A DNA stretch of 64,000 bases from Hydrocarboniphaga sp. (GTDB lineage: Bacteria; Pseudomonadota; Gammaproteobacteria; Nevskiales; Nevskiaceae): NCBI RefSeq assembly GCF_028291725.1, contig NZ_JAQGNT010000107.1, positions 1-64,000 of the forward strand. The letters are read 5' to 3'. Shown piece after piece: positions 44,653 to 52,984 of this stretch; within the stretch, counting starts at the first letter, position 1, and each line of letters starts with the position of its first letter. The position numbers and the translations under genes are program-made. The notes below the pieces were generated by a model that saw only the letters and a program-made list of their open reading frames with translations, made no database searches and was not told the origin of the DNA.

Positions 44653-46481
44653 GCGCCCAGCGCCCTCGCCAGCTGGTAGGTGATGAACGACGCCAGATAC
44701 GCAAGCCCGAAAAGATAGCCGGCGGCAATGCCGACACTCTTCCAGGAATTGGTTTCGCGGCGGATCACGGCCAGCGTCGACATGCACTGCGGCGCGTACA
44801 CGTACCAGGCCAGCAGCGACAGCGCGGTCGGCAGCGACCATTGCGCGGCGATGATCGGCGACAGCGCGGCTCCGGCGGCGTCGCCGGTGGCCGACAGCGC
44901 GTACACCGTGGCCAGGGACGCGACTGCGACTTCGCGCGCGGCGAGCCCCGGAATCAGCGCGACACAGATCTGCCAGTTGAAGCCGATCGGCGCGAACACG
45001 AACTGCAGCCAATGGCCGATGCGGCCGGCGAAACTGAAGTCGATCGCATCGCCGACATGCCCGGCCGGCGGCGCCGGGAAGCTCGACAGGAACCACAGCA
45101 GGATGGTCAGCGACAGGATGATGGTGCCGACGCGCTTGACGAAGATCGAGCCGCGCTCCCACAGGCCGATCGCGAGATCGCGCAAGTGCGGCAGCCGGTA
45201 CGAGGGCAGCTCCATCAGCAGTGATTGCTCGGCGACATCGCGCTTGAACGCCTTCATCACGTAGGCGACGGCGGCGGCCGAGACGATGCCAAGGAAGTAC
45301 AGGCCAAACATCACCAGACCCTGCAGATTGAACACCGTGAACACGTCGCGCCGCGGAATGAAGGCGCCGATCAGCAGCGCGTACACCGGCAGGCGTGCCG
45401 AGCAGGTCATCAGCGGCGCGACCATGATCGTGGCCAGACGCTCGCGCGGGTCCTGGATGCTGCGCGTGGCCATGATGCCGGGGATCGCGCAGGCAAAACT
45501 CGACAGCAGCGGGATGAACGAGCGGCCGGTCAGGCCGGCGCCGACCATCAGGCGGTCGAGCAGAAAGGCAGCGCGCGGCAGGTAGCCGGACTCCTCGAGC
45601 GCGAGGATGAACAGGAACAGGATCAGGATCTGCGGCAGGAACACCAGCACCTCGCCGGCGCCGGCGATGACACCATCGACGATCAGGCTGCGCAGCGGAC
45701 CCTCGGGCATGGCGTCGCCGACCCAGCCGCCGAGCGCCGACATCACCGCCCCGATGCCGTCCATCAGCGGCGCAGCCCAGGAGAACACCGCCTGAAACAT
45801 CAGGAACATCAGCACGCTGAGAATCGCCAGGCCGAACACCGGGTGCAGCAGCACGCGATCGGCGGCGGCATCGAACTCGGCGATGCGCCGCGGCATCGTC
45901 ACGCAGGCGGCGAGCAGGCGCACGACCTTGGCGTGAGCATCAGTGCCCTGCACGCTCGGCACCGGCAGCGCCGGCAGCGCTGCGTCGAGCTGGGCCAGCA
46001 GGCGGTGTGCGCCGCCGCGCTTCACCGCGACGGTTTCGACGATCGGCACGCCTAGCATCTGCTGCAACTTTTCGCGGTCGATGACGATACCGCGGCGCGC
46101 GGCGGCATCGGCCATGTTCAGGCTCACCACCATCGGCAGGCCGAGCTGCTGCAACTCGAGCACGAAACGCAGGTGCAGGCGCAGGTTGGTCGCGTCGACG
46201 ACGCAGACCAGCAGGTCCGGCCGCTGCTCGCCGGCAAAACGGCCCAGGCAGACATCGCGCGTCACCGCCTCGTCCGGGCTGGTCGCGGCCAGGCTGTAGG
46301 CACCCGGCAGATCCAGCACCTGCACCAGCCGGCCCGAAGCCGAGGTATAGCGGCCCTCTTTGCGCTCGACGGTGACGCCGGCGTAGTTCGCAACTTTCTG
46401 GCGGCTGCCGGTCAGCTGGTTGAACAGCGCGGTCTTGCCGCAGTTCGGGTTGCCGACCAGTGCGATGCGCAGTGTGTCCAT
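44649..46481 (-). CDS. feoB: ferrous iron transporter FeoB
   Basis: A 610-residue inner-membrane Fe2+ transporter with an N-terminal GTPase domain: G1 GNPNCGKT, G3 DLPGAYSL, G4 NMAD. Two Gate regions follow (including EESGYLPRAAFLLDRLM and SFACAIPGIMATR) with about nine helices. It is shorter than the roughly 770-residue E. coli protein, as in many other bacteria. ATG overlaps the feoA stop by one base, and the Cys-rich partner overlaps its 3' end, giving a three-gene Fur-controlled operon. Confidence 0.96.
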   Translation of the reverse strand: MDTLRIALVGNPNCGKTALFNQLTGSRQKVANYAGVTVERKEGRYTSASGRLVQVLDLPGAYSLAATSPDEAVTRDVCLGRFAGEQRPDLLVCVVDATNLRLHLRFVLELQQLGLPMVVSLNMADAAARRGIVIDREKLQQMLGVPIVETVAVKRGGAHRLLAQLDAALPALPVPSVQGTDAHAKVVRLLAACVTMPRRIAEFDAAADRVLLHPVFGLAILSVLMFLMFQAVFSWAAPLMDGIGAVMSALGGWVGDAMPEGPLRSLIVDGVIAGAGEVLVFLPQILILFLFILALEESGYLPRAAFLLDRLMVGAGLTGRSFIPLLSSFACAIPGIMATRSIQDPRERLATIMVAPLMTCSARLPVYALLIGAFIPRRDVFTVFNLQGLVMFGLYFLGIVSAAAVAYVMKAFKRDVAEQSLLMELPSYRLPHLRDLAIGLWERGSIFVKRVGTIILSLTILLWFLSSFPAPPAGHVGDAIDFSFAGRIGHWLQFVFAPIGFNWQICVALIPGLAAREVAVASLATVYALSATGDAAGAALSPIIAAQWSLPTALSLLAWYVYAPQCMSTLAVIRRETNSWKSVGIAAGYLFGLAYLASFITYQLARALGA

Positions 46482-46720
46482 CAGACGCTGCGCTCGACCT
46501 GGACTCGCGCGGCCTCGGCACGGCGCAGCGCGAACTGGGTGAAGCCGATCTGGATCAGCATCGGATCACCACCGAACGGGCCGTTGGCCACCACGCGCAC
46601 CGCCTCGCCCGCAACGAAGCCCAGATCGCGCAGGCGGCCGGCGATCGGATCGGGCTGGGCAACATCGTCCACTGCAAGTATCACGGCCGGCACATCCCGG
46701 GACAGTTCGGACAAGCGCAT
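46481..46720 (-). CDS. feoA: ferrous iron transport protein A
   Basis: A 79-residue SH3-like cytoplasmic protein required for FeoB function. The pattern RLRDLGFVAGEAVRVVANGPFGGDPMLIQIG matches the family. It begins the feo operon 20 bp downstream of a strong Fur box. Confidence 0.93.
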   Translation of the reverse strand: MRLSELSRDVPAVILAVDDVAQPDPIAGRLRDLGFVAGEAVRVVANGPFGGDPMLIQIGFTQFALRRAEAARVQVERSV

Positions 46721-46739
46721 CGAGCGCGAGCTCTTAAAG

Positions 46740-46758
46740 AATGAGAATTATTCCCATT
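46740..46758. promoter_or_regulatory. Fur box upstream of feoA
   Basis: AATGAGAATTATTCCCATT matches the classical Fur operator (GATAATGATAATCATTATC-type; AATGAGAATNATTCTCATT form) as a near-perfect 19-bp palindrome. Located just before feoA, it should mediate iron-dependent repression of feoAB and the partner gene. Confidence 0.92.
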
Positions 46759-46798
46759 ATAGAGCAGATGTGACCGGGTGGTATGGAGCATTGATCCC

Positions 46799-46877
46799 GC
46801 AGGTCGGCAGGCCTTTGCCGACATGAGGCCCCGATTGCGCATCGAAGACCCGCGTCGGCAAGGGATTGCCGACCTAC
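46799..46877. repeat. family B REP-like inverted pair, degenerate left head
   Basis: Left arm starts GCAGGTCGGC rather than GTAGGTCGGC; spacer ATGAGGCCCCGATTGCGC; right arm intact. It separates the feo promoter from the 3' end of the thioredoxin-fold gene. Confidence 0.88.
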
Positions 46878-46884
46878 GAGCCGC

Positions 46885-47445
46885 TCAGGCTTTCCACTTG
46901 ATGCTGCAGCCGATGCTCGGCCGGGCCTGCGGATCGCATTCGAGGCCGGCCAGCACTGTGTCCAGCGCGGCGGCCAGGTCGGCACCGGTAACCGGCTTGC
47001 CGTTGCCGGGTGTGGATTCGTCGAAGCGGCCGGACCAGGCCAGCCTGCCGTCAGCGGCGAGCACATAAAAATCCGGAGTGCAGGCAGCCTGATAAGCGCG
47101 CGCCACGCTCTGGCTCTCGTCGTACAAATACGGAAAGCCGAAGCCACGCGTCGCGGCGAGCGCCTGCATCGCGTCCGGCGCATCCTGCGGATAGCGGCTG
47201 ACATCGTTGCTGCTGATCGCGGCGAACGCCACGCCGCGTGCCTGGTATTCGCGGGCGCGCTGCAGCAATGCCTCGAGGATGTGCAGCACGTAAGGGCAGT
47301 GATTGCAGATGAACATCAGCACAGTCACGCGCTGGGCCCGCCAAACGTGCAGATCCAGCAACGCGCCGCTGACGGTGTCGGGCAGCACGAAATCCGGCGC
47401 GGCAATCCCGCGTGGCAGGCTGAAGGTCGATTCGGCGCGAGGCAT
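46885..47445 (-). CDS. thioredoxin-fold redoxin family protein (AhpC/TSA-like)
   Basis: A 186-residue cytoplasmic protein from ATG 47445. A thioredoxin-like fold carries the active-site motif FICNHCPYV (CxxC) and conserved CTPDFYVL. This CNHCPY subgroup is widespread and annotated as redoxin or thioredoxin-family; whether it is a peroxidase is unproven. Transcribed alone, upstream of an AT-rich intergenic region. Confidence 0.87.
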   Translation of the reverse strand: MPRAESTFSLPRGIAAPDFVLPDTVSGALLDLHVWRAQRVTVLMFICNHCPYVLHILEALLQRAREYQARGVAFAAISSNDVSRYPQDAPDAMQALAATRGFGFPYLYDESQSVARAYQAACTPDFYVLAADGRLAWSGRFDESTPGNGKPVTGADLAAALDTVLAGLECDPQARPSIGCSIKWKA

Positions 47446-47816
47446 GGGGTTTGCCGTTGTAGTGGGCGTCCGCCGAGTGTCACCGATCCGCGGAACACGC
47501 TGCCAGCACCGATCTCGCCGCGCTGCCGCGGGGATCAAGCGTGGCGACCCTGTTCAGCGCGCGCCGGCCCGGCGAAGGTGCGCGCCTGGCTGCCGCTGGC
47601 TTCGCCGTTGCGGCGCCGCTGGCAGATGTAGTGATTTTATATAGTACAATTCACCTATAACTAAATATTGATAACAAGCATTTTGCGACGTCATACTCAG
47701 GCGTCGTTCAGCCTGCCCGGTAAAGATAGAGGCGCTGTTACACAACGTTAAACGGACGGGTTCAAAACCCGGCCGTTCTTCAGCCTTCCCACCTGTTTCA
47801 CGTCCAAGAGACATCC
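47446..47816. other. 371-bp divergent intergenic region with AT-rich block and hairpin
   Basis: No credible gene lies here. An AT-rich stretch (about 47630-47700, with TATAACTAAATATTGATAAC) contrasts with the GC-rich surroundings; TTGATA at 47668 and CATACT at 47692 form a poor promoter candidate for the lipoprotein gene. At 47751-47777 an 11-bp imperfect stem (AACGG-A-CGGGTT with AACCCG-G-CCGTT) would form a 5' UTR hairpin about 40 bases before the ATG. Its GGGTTCAAAACCC core looks like a tRNA T-arm but no tRNA surrounds it. Confidence 0.5.
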
Positions 47817-48431
47817 ATGAACAACAAAACGCTCTGCGCCGCGCTGGCCGCTCTCACCCTGTTGACGACTGCCTGCGCCCCGCCGGCCGACAAGGAAGCT
47901 CAAGAAGCGGCCGATCAGGCCGCTACCCAAGCTCAGGAACTCGAAAAGGCCCAGGCCGATCTGGCTGCGGCCCAGGACGCGGCAACCAAGAAGCAGGCCG
48001 AACTCGATGCAGCCAAGGCGCGAGCGGCTCGTGCCGAACGCGCTGCGCGCCAGGAGCGTGCCGAAGATCAGCAGTCGGCGCCGCCGCCGGTCGCGGTCTG
48101 CAGCGACTGCGGCACGGTGGCCTCGATCAACGAGGTCCGCGCCAAGGGTGAAGGCACGGGTCTGGGCGCGGTTGCCGGCGCGGTACTCGGCGGCGTCATC
48201 GGCCACCAGTTCGGCGGCGGCAAAGGCAAGGACGTCGCCACGGCCGGCGGTGCGGTTTTGGGCGGTGTCGCCGGTCATCAGGTGGAAAGAAGCGCTCGTT
48301 CGACGACGTATTACGAAGTCGGTGTGCGCATGGACAATGGCAGCTATCAGACGGTGAAGGTCGACAGCGCGGCCGGCATCCAGGTCGGCACCGCGGTTCG
48401 CGTTGACGGTAACAACCTGCAGCTGCGGTAA
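47817..48431 (+). CDS. glycine-zipper (SlyB/OsmB-like) lipoprotein with coiled coil
   Basis: A 204-residue outer-membrane lipoprotein. The signal peptide ends in lipobox TTAC (residue 20), then an Ala/Glu/Gln/Lys-rich coiled coil (about 25-85), a CSDC pair, a glycine-zipper 2TM segment (AVAGAVLGGVIGHQFGGGKG and GGAVLGGVAGHQVER, about 120-160), and a short beta domain. The combination of an Lpp-like coiled coil with a SlyB-like zipper suggests an envelope-stability or stress lipoprotein. Confidence 0.88.
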   Translation: MNNKTLCAALAALTLLTTACAPPADKEAQEAADQAATQAQELEKAQADLAAAQDAATKKQAELDAAKARAARAERAARQERAEDQQSAPPPVAVCSDCGTVASINEVRAKGEGTGLGAVAGAVLGGVIGHQFGGGKGKDVATAGGAVLGGVAGHQVERSARSTTYYEVGVRMDNGSYQTVKVDSAAGIQVGTAVRVDGNNLQLR

Positions 48432-48490
48432 GTCGGTCGTCGGTCTGCCTCGCGCTAGCCGATCGGCGCGAGTGACAGACGGAGAGGGCG

Positions 48491-48715
48491 ATGCTGAACT
48501 GGTTGATCGACGTTGCAACGATGGCGGTCGGCGCACTCTGCGTCGTCGCCTTCCTGTACGGCTTGATCGCACGCAATGAGGTGCGGCCCAAGCGCCAGTT
48601 CTCCCGGCTGGACCGACGCGACTTTGAACGCCTGGATCGCCGCCGCGAGGACCTGGGGCCGCCGACCCCGGACGAGCGCCGCGTCGGCCCACGCCGGGCC
48701 CGCGAATTGATCTGA
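48491..48715 (+). CDS. small single-helix membrane protein with charged tail
   Basis: A 74-residue protein: one membrane helix (about 5-27, IDVATMAVGALCVVAFLYGLI) followed by an extremely Arg/Asp-rich cytoplasmic tail (RLDRRDFERLDRRREDL). GGAGAGG lies just upstream. It sits 59 bp after the lipoprotein gene and before a strong terminator, so they may form one transcript. Function unknown. Confidence 0.7.
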   Translation: MLNWLIDVATMAVGALCVVAFLYGLIARNEVRPKRQFSRLDRRDFERLDRRREDLGPPTPDERRVGPRRARELI

Positions 48716-48739
48716 AAGCCCGCAGCAGAGGCAGAACGC

Positions 48740-48765
48740 AAAGGCCCGCAGCACGCGGGCCTTTT
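48740..48765 (+). terminator. Rho-independent terminator
   Basis: Stem AAAGGCCCGC / GCGGGCCTTT with a 5-base loop and a TTTT run on the plus strand, 25 bp after the small membrane protein gene. Confidence 0.9.
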
Positions 48766-48805
48766 GCCGTGTGCGTTTTCCATGAACCGAGAGCCCGACC
48801 CACCC

Positions 48806-48890
48806 GTAGGCTGGGTTGCAGCGCAGCGGAAACCCAGCGCTGGATTCAGGCCGCCGTGCTGGGATTGCGCTTCGCTCCATCCCAGCCTAC
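48806..48890. repeat. family D REP-like inverted pair
   Basis: GTAGGCTGGGTTGCAGCGCAGCGG...AACCCAGC hairpin, spacer, and inverted copy ending CCCAGCCTAC. Same design as families A-C (GTAG head plus hairpin) with a different stem. A TGTGCGTTTTC direct repeat lies on each side (near 48769 and 48943). Only copy in the window. Confidence 0.85.
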
Positions 48891-48969
48891 GCAGGGGTTC
48901 AGGGTCCGTCGGCAGGTCCGCAAGGAACACGGGGCTTTCCATGTGCGTTTTCTGGCGTGCCCCCAAGAC

Positions 48970-48998
48970 TTAACGAGCCGGCCGCCCCCCGCTACAAT
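48970..48998 (+). promoter_or_regulatory. sigma-70 promoter for tRNA-Gly
   Basis: TTAACG (-35), 17-bp spacer, TACAAT (-10), then a GC-rich discriminator GGCGCG typical of stable RNA genes. Transcription would begin about two bases before the mature tRNA 5' end and may continue into thiS. Confidence 0.7.
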
Positions 48999-49006
48999 GG
49001 CGCGAT

Positions 49007-49080
49007 GCGGGTGTAGCTCAATGGTAGAGTCGTAGCTTCCCAAGCTACTTACGCGGGTTCGATTCCCGTCACCCGCTCCA
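49007..49080 (+). tRNA. tRNA-Gly (anticodon CCC)
   Basis: Full cloverleaf: acceptor GCGGGTG pairing with CACCCGC, D arm, anticodon stem GTAGC/GCTAC around loop TTCCCAA (anticodon CCC), T arm CGGGTTCGATTCCCG, encoded CCA. thiS starts 44 bases downstream. Confidence 0.96.
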
Positions 49081-49124
49081 ACGCCTCACGGTGTCTTTCC
49101 AGCGCGCTTTTTCGTTTTCCGACC

Positions 49125-49328
49125 ATGATCATCCAGCTCAACGGCCAGCCTCGCGAAGTGCCCGGCGGGTGCAGCGTGCTGCAGCTGATCGAGCAGCAGC
49201 TGCACCTGGCCGGCAAGCGGCTCGCGGTCGAAGTCAACGGCGAGATTGTCCCGCGCTCACAGTTCGCGAGCGCCTTGCTGCATGCCGGCGATCACGTCGA
49301 AGTCGTGCAGGCCATCGGAGGCGGCTGA
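49125..49328 (+). CDS. thiS: sulfur carrier protein ThiS
   Basis: A 67-residue ubiquitin-like protein ending in the required Gly-Gly (AIGGG) that is thiocarboxylated to donate sulfur in thiazole synthesis. It directly precedes thiG. No TPP riboswitch motif is seen upstream; transcription may come from the tRNA-Gly promoter. Confidence 0.95.
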   Translation: MIIQLNGQPREVPGGCSVLQLIEQQLHLAGKRLAVEVNGEIVPRSQFASALLHAGDHVEVVQAIGGG

Positions 49329-49343
49329 GCGGCCGCACACGCA

Positions 49344-50156
49344 ATGAACGCATCCATCATTCCCGACGCGCTGACCATCGCCGGCCGCCAGTATTCCTCG
49401 CGGCTGCTGGTCGGCACCGGCAAATATCAGGACATGCAGCAGACCGGCGCGGCGATCGAGGCCAGCGGTGCGCAGATCGTCACGCTCGCGGTGCGGCGCA
49501 CGCCATTTTTTCAAACATCTGGTGGCCAGAACCCGAACGAACCCAACCTGCTCGACGTGATTTCGCCGTCACGCTACACGCTGCTGCCGAATACCGCCGG
49601 CTGCTATACCGCCGACGACGCGGTGCGCACCTGCCGCCTTGCACGCGAGCTGCTCGATGGCCACAAGCTGGTCAAGCTCGAGGTGCTCGGCGACGCCAAG
49701 ACCTTGTACCCGGACGTGCCGGCGACGCTCGAGGCGGCGAAGATCCTGGTCCGCGACGGCTTCGACGTGATGGTCTACACCAGCGACGATCCGATCATCT
49801 GCAAGCGCCTGGAAGAAATCGGCTGCGTTGCAGTGATGCCGCTGGCGGCGCCGATCGGCTCGGGACTGGGCATCCAGAACCGCTACAACATCCTCAGCAT
49901 CGTCGAGAACGCCAAGGTGCCGATCATCGTCGACGCCGGCGTCGGCACCGCATCCGACGCGGCAATCGCGATGGAGCTGGGCTGCCACGGCGTGCTGATG
50001 AATACCGCGATCGCCGAAGCGCGCAACCCGGTGCTGATGGCCAGCGCGATGCGTCACGGGATCGTCGCCGGGCGCGAAGCGTATCTGGCCGGCCGCATGC
50101 CGCGCCGCCGGTACGCATCGGCCTCGTCGCCGCTCGATGGCCTGTCGCAGGCGTGA
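49344..50156 (+). CDS. thiG: thiazole synthase ThiG
   Basis: A 270-residue TIM-barrel enzyme that builds the thiazole phosphate of thiamine from DXP, dehydroglycine and ThiS-thiocarboxylate. Landmarks: [30 protein letters not shown], the Schiff-base lysine in [20 protein letters not shown] and [11 protein letters not shown]. It starts 15 bp after thiS and is coupled to it. Confidence 0.97.
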   Translation: MNASIIPDALTIAGRQYSSRLLVGTGKYQDMQQTGAAIEASGAQIVTLAVRRTPFFQTSGGQNPNEPNLLDVISPSRYTLLPNTAGCYTADDAVRTCRLARELLDGHKLVKLEVLGDAKTLYPDVPATLEAAKILVRDGFDVMVYTSDDPIICKRLEEIGCVAVMPLAAPIGSGLGIQNRYNILSIVENAKVPIIVDAGVGTASDAAIAMELGCHGVLMNTAIAEARNPVLMASAMRHGIVAGREAYLAGRMPRRRYASASSPLDGLSQA

Positions 50157-50174
50157 AGCGGGCATGAGCTGCGC

Positions 50175-50783
50175 ATGAGTCTCTACGCGCCCGCGCCGTT
50201 CGCGGAAGCGGATCGCGCGGCCGCGGTTGCGCTGATCGCGGCGCACCCGTTCGCGACGCTGATCACCGCGGTGGATGGCGCCGAGCCGCAGGTTTCGCAT
50301 CTGCCTCTGCTGCTCGAAGGCGATGTGCTGATTGGCCATCTCGCCCGGGCGAATCCGCACTGGCAGAGTTTCGGCCGGGGATCGACGATCGCGGTGTTTC
50401 ACGGCCCGCATGCCTACGTGTCGCCGCGCTGGTACGCCGAACCCGCGCACAGCGTTCCGACCTGGAACTACGCCACGGTTCACGTCAGCGGCCGGCCGGC
50501 CCTGCTCGGCGAGGCGGATTCGAAGAACAGCCTGCTGCAACTGACCCGGGCTTTCGATCCGGACTGGCGCGCGAGCGAGATCACGATCGATCGGCTGCTG
50601 CCCGGCATCGTCGCGTTCCGGATGCCGATCGCGGCCTGCGATGCCAAGTTCAAGATGAGCCAGAACAAGACCGCGGACGATAGGCGCAGCGTCATCGGTG
50701 GCCTGCTCGCCGCCCAGACCGGCCCGCTCAGCGATGCCGCCGGCGTCGCCCAATGGATGATGCAGAAGAACCTTCATGTCTGA
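50175..50783 (+). CDS. PaiB/FMN-binding split-barrel family protein
   Basis: A 202-residue protein of the PaiB family, FMN-binding split barrels first described as negative regulators. Typical blocks are HPFATLITA, SHLPLLLEGD, GHLARANPHW, YVSPRWY and VPTWNYATVHVSG. Its end overlaps the trmB start by 8 bp, so it is part of the thiS-trmB operon. Whether it acts as regulator or flavin enzyme here is open. Confidence 0.9.
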   Translation: MSLYAPAPFAEADRAAAVALIAAHPFATLITAVDGAEPQVSHLPLLLEGDVLIGHLARANPHWQSFGRGSTIAVFHGPHAYVSPRWYAEPAHSVPTWNYATVHVSGRPALLGEADSKNSLLQLTRAFDPDWRASEITIDRLLPGIVAFRMPIAACDAKFKMSQNKTADDRRSVIGGLLAAQTGPLSDAAGVAQWMMQKNLHV

Positions 50784-51498
50784 GCCGCGGCGGCCACCCG
50801 AATCTGAAACCGGCGACACCGCCGCGCCGCCGCGCCGCATCCGCTCCTACGTGCGCCGCGAAGGCCGCATGACCGACGGCCAGCGCAGCGCACTCGACGA
50901 ACTTTGGCCGCGTTACGGCATCGACGTACCACAGGCGCCGCTGGATCTGGCCGCGATTTTCGGCCGGATGGCGCCGCGGGTTTTCGAGATCGGCTTCGGC
51001 AATGGCGACCACCTGCTGTCGCGCGCGGCGGCCGAGCCGCAGCACGATTTCATCGGCGTGGAAGTGCATCGCCCCGGCTGCGGCCGCGTGATGATGCAGG
51101 CCTCGAAACTCGGCCTTAGCAATCTGCGCGTCGCAAGCTTCGATGCCGTCGAAGTGCTGCGCGACTGGATACCCGCCGGCGCGCTGGCCGAGGTGGTGAT
51201 CTATTTCCCCGATCCCTGGCACAAGAGCCGCCACAACAAGCGCCGCCTGGTGCAGCCGCACTTCATGCCGCTGATCACGCGCGCCCTCGCCGGCGGCGGC
51301 CTGCTGCGCATGGCGACCGACTGGGCGCCGTATGCCCGGCACATGCTCGACGTGGTTCGCGGCGTGCCGGAGCTGGAAAACCTGGCACCCAACGGCGGCT
51401 ACGCGCCGCGCGCGGAAACGCGGCCGAAAACGCGCTTCGAGGCGCGCGGCGAGCGCCTCGGCCACGAGGTTTACGACCTGTTGCTGCGCCGGCGCTAA
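50776..51498 (+). CDS. trmB: tRNA (guanine-N7-)-methyltransferase
   Basis: A 240-residue SAM-dependent enzyme that makes m7G46 in tRNA variable loops. The SAM-binding motif FEIGFGNGDHL, the VYFPDPWHK-type motif (VIYFPDPWHKSRHNKRR) and ETRPKTRFE near the end match the family. It overlaps paiB by 8 bp. Confidence 0.96.
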   Translation: MSEPRRPPESETGDTAAPPRRIRSYVRREGRMTDGQRSALDELWPRYGIDVPQAPLDLAAIFGRMAPRVFEIGFGNGDHLLSRAAAEPQHDFIGVEVHRPGCGRVMMQASKLGLSNLRVASFDAVEVLRDWIPAGALAEVVIYFPDPWHKSRHNKRRLVQPHFMPLITRALAGGGLLRMATDWAPYARHMLDVVRGVPELENLAPNGGYAPRAETRPKTRFEARGERLGHEVYDLLLRRR

Positions 51499-51624
51499 AA
51501 GCCGGGTTCCGTACCGCATCGACCGCTCGCCGGCGGGCGTGATATGTAAAGCGCGTAGGCCGCTCTGAAGCTGTGACTTTCGCGCCGACTGCGAAGCCAT
51601 GTTTTATTTTTCATCTCAGGTCGA

Positions 51625-52551
51625 ATGACAGCCAGGCATCCCATCATCGGCGTCACCGGGTCCAGCGGTGCCGGCACCAGCACCGCGGTGCGGGCCTTCG
51701 ACCGGATGTGCGCGACGCTCGGTATCCGGCCGGCGATCGTCGAGGGCGACGCCTTCCACGCCTACGACCGCGAGGGCAACCGCCGCGCGATCGCGCGGGC
51801 GCGCATTCGCGGCGAACATTTCTCGCTGCTGGGCCCGGCCGGCAACCTGCTGATGCGGCTCGAGACGCTGCTGCGCGAATACGGCCACAGCGGCACCGGC
51901 ATCAGCCGGCGCTATCTGCACACCGAGGCCGAAGCCCAGGCGGTGCGCCAGAGCGTCGGCACGTTCACGCCGTGGATGCCGATCACGCCGGACACCGACC
52001 TGCTGTTCTACGAAGGCCTGCACGGCGGCTACGTCGGTGAAGACGCGAATATCGCCGAGCATATGGACCTGCTGGTCGGCGTGGTACCGATCGTCAACCT
52101 GGAATGGATCCAGAAAATCCGCCGCGACAACGACGAACGCGGCAGCACGCCCTCGGAGATCACCAGCACGATCCTGCGGCGCATGCCGGACTACGTGAAT
52201 CACATCGCACCCCAGTTCTCGCGCACCGACGTGAACTTTCAGCGCGTGCCGCTGGTGGATACCTCCAACCCCTTCGTCGTGCGCGAGATTCCGGGCAACG
52301 AGGAGAGCCTGGTCGTGATCCATTTCAACGAGCACACGCGGCTGTCGGCCGACCTGGATCGCTATGAATTCCAGATTCCGGGCGCATTCCGATCCAATGC
52401 CCAGACCCTGGTCGTGCCGGGCGATCAGATCGAAACCGCGATGGAGGCGATCCTGATGCCGGCCTTGCAAAGCCTGCTGGCGCGGCGCGCGCAGGCCATC
52501 GACGCGGCGGCGTCTCAGAACCCGCTACCGCCGGACATCGCTCCGGCTTGA
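51625..52551 (+). CDS. prkB: phosphoribulokinase-family protein (PrkB-like)
   Basis: A 308-residue P-loop kinase of the class I proteobacterial phosphoribulokinase family. Walker A GSSGAGTST, the EGDAFHAYDR and LLFYEGLHGGY blocks and VPIVNLEWIQKI match. Heterotrophs such as E. coli carry a similar PrkB. No RuBisCO or other Calvin-cycle gene is in the window, so it should not be read as evidence of autotrophy. It lies 126 bp downstream of trmB, same strand. Confidence 0.9.
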   Translation: MTARHPIIGVTGSSGAGTSTAVRAFDRMCATLGIRPAIVEGDAFHAYDREGNRRAIARARIRGEHFSLLGPAGNLLMRLETLLREYGHSGTGISRRYLHTEAEAQAVRQSVGTFTPWMPITPDTDLLFYEGLHGGYVGEDANIAEHMDLLVGVVPIVNLEWIQKIRRDNDERGSTPSEITSTILRRMPDYVNHIAPQFSRTDVNFQRVPLVDTSNPFVVREIPGNEESLVVIHFNEHTRLSADLDRYEFQIPGAFRSNAQTLVVPGDQIETAMEAILMPALQSLLARRAQAIDAAASQNPLPPDIAPA

Positions 52552-52640
52552 AGCATACGCCGCAGCGGCGTAGAAGTAGGGCACACGGAACTTCGTCAGA
52601 GGCTCCTTAGGCAAAACATGAGCTGCACGGGAGACCGGCG

Positions 52641-52934
52641 ATGGCGCAATGGCTGCAGGAAATGAACCCCGGTGACTGGTACGAGTCGGCCGGCAACACT
52701 TTCGAAATCGTGGGCGTGGATGTGGCCAGCGAGATCGTGCTGGTACAGCACTTCGACGGCGCGCTCGAGGAAGTCGAGTTCGACGCGTGGATCGAACTGG
52801 AGGCAGTGCCTTGCGCCGCGCCCGAGGACTACTCCGGCGCGCTGGATCTGGATACCGAAGATCGCGTGATCGACGGGATCGCCACCGCCGGCGACGACGA
52901 CGCCTTCAAACGGCTGTACATCGATTCGCGGTAG
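52641..52934 (+). CDS. small acidic conserved protein (resembles DUF6763)
   Basis: A 97-residue acidic cytoplasmic protein: WYESAGNTFEIVGVD...VLVQHFDGALEEVEFDAWIEL, then an acidic C-terminus. The N-terminal half looks like a small beta-barrel. My family label is from memory of similar gammaproteobacterial proteins; function is unknown. It sits between prkB and the GNAT gene on the same strand. Confidence 0.75.
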   Translation: MAQWLQEMNPGDWYESAGNTFEIVGVDVASEIVLVQHFDGALEEVEFDAWIELEAVPCAAPEDYSGALDLDTEDRVIDGIATAGDDDAFKRLYIDSR

Positions 52935-52984
52935 CGATTCGCGACAGCGCCCCAAAAACTCCGCCGCCGCGGATAAAGGAAGCC

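Noticed and set aside
47736-47790. A tRNA gene around GGGTTCAAAACCC
   Set aside because: Only the T-arm-like hairpin can be drawn; no acceptor, D or anticodon stems fit around it.
48716-49124. TPP riboswitch before thiS
   Set aside because: No CTGAGA / ACCTGAT-type core was found; the region holds a terminator, a family-D repeat and tRNA-Gly instead.
51625-52551. Evidence for Calvin-cycle autotrophy
   Set aside because: Only a PrkB-like kinase is present, which also occurs in heterotrophs; no RuBisCO or other Calvin-cycle gene is in the window.
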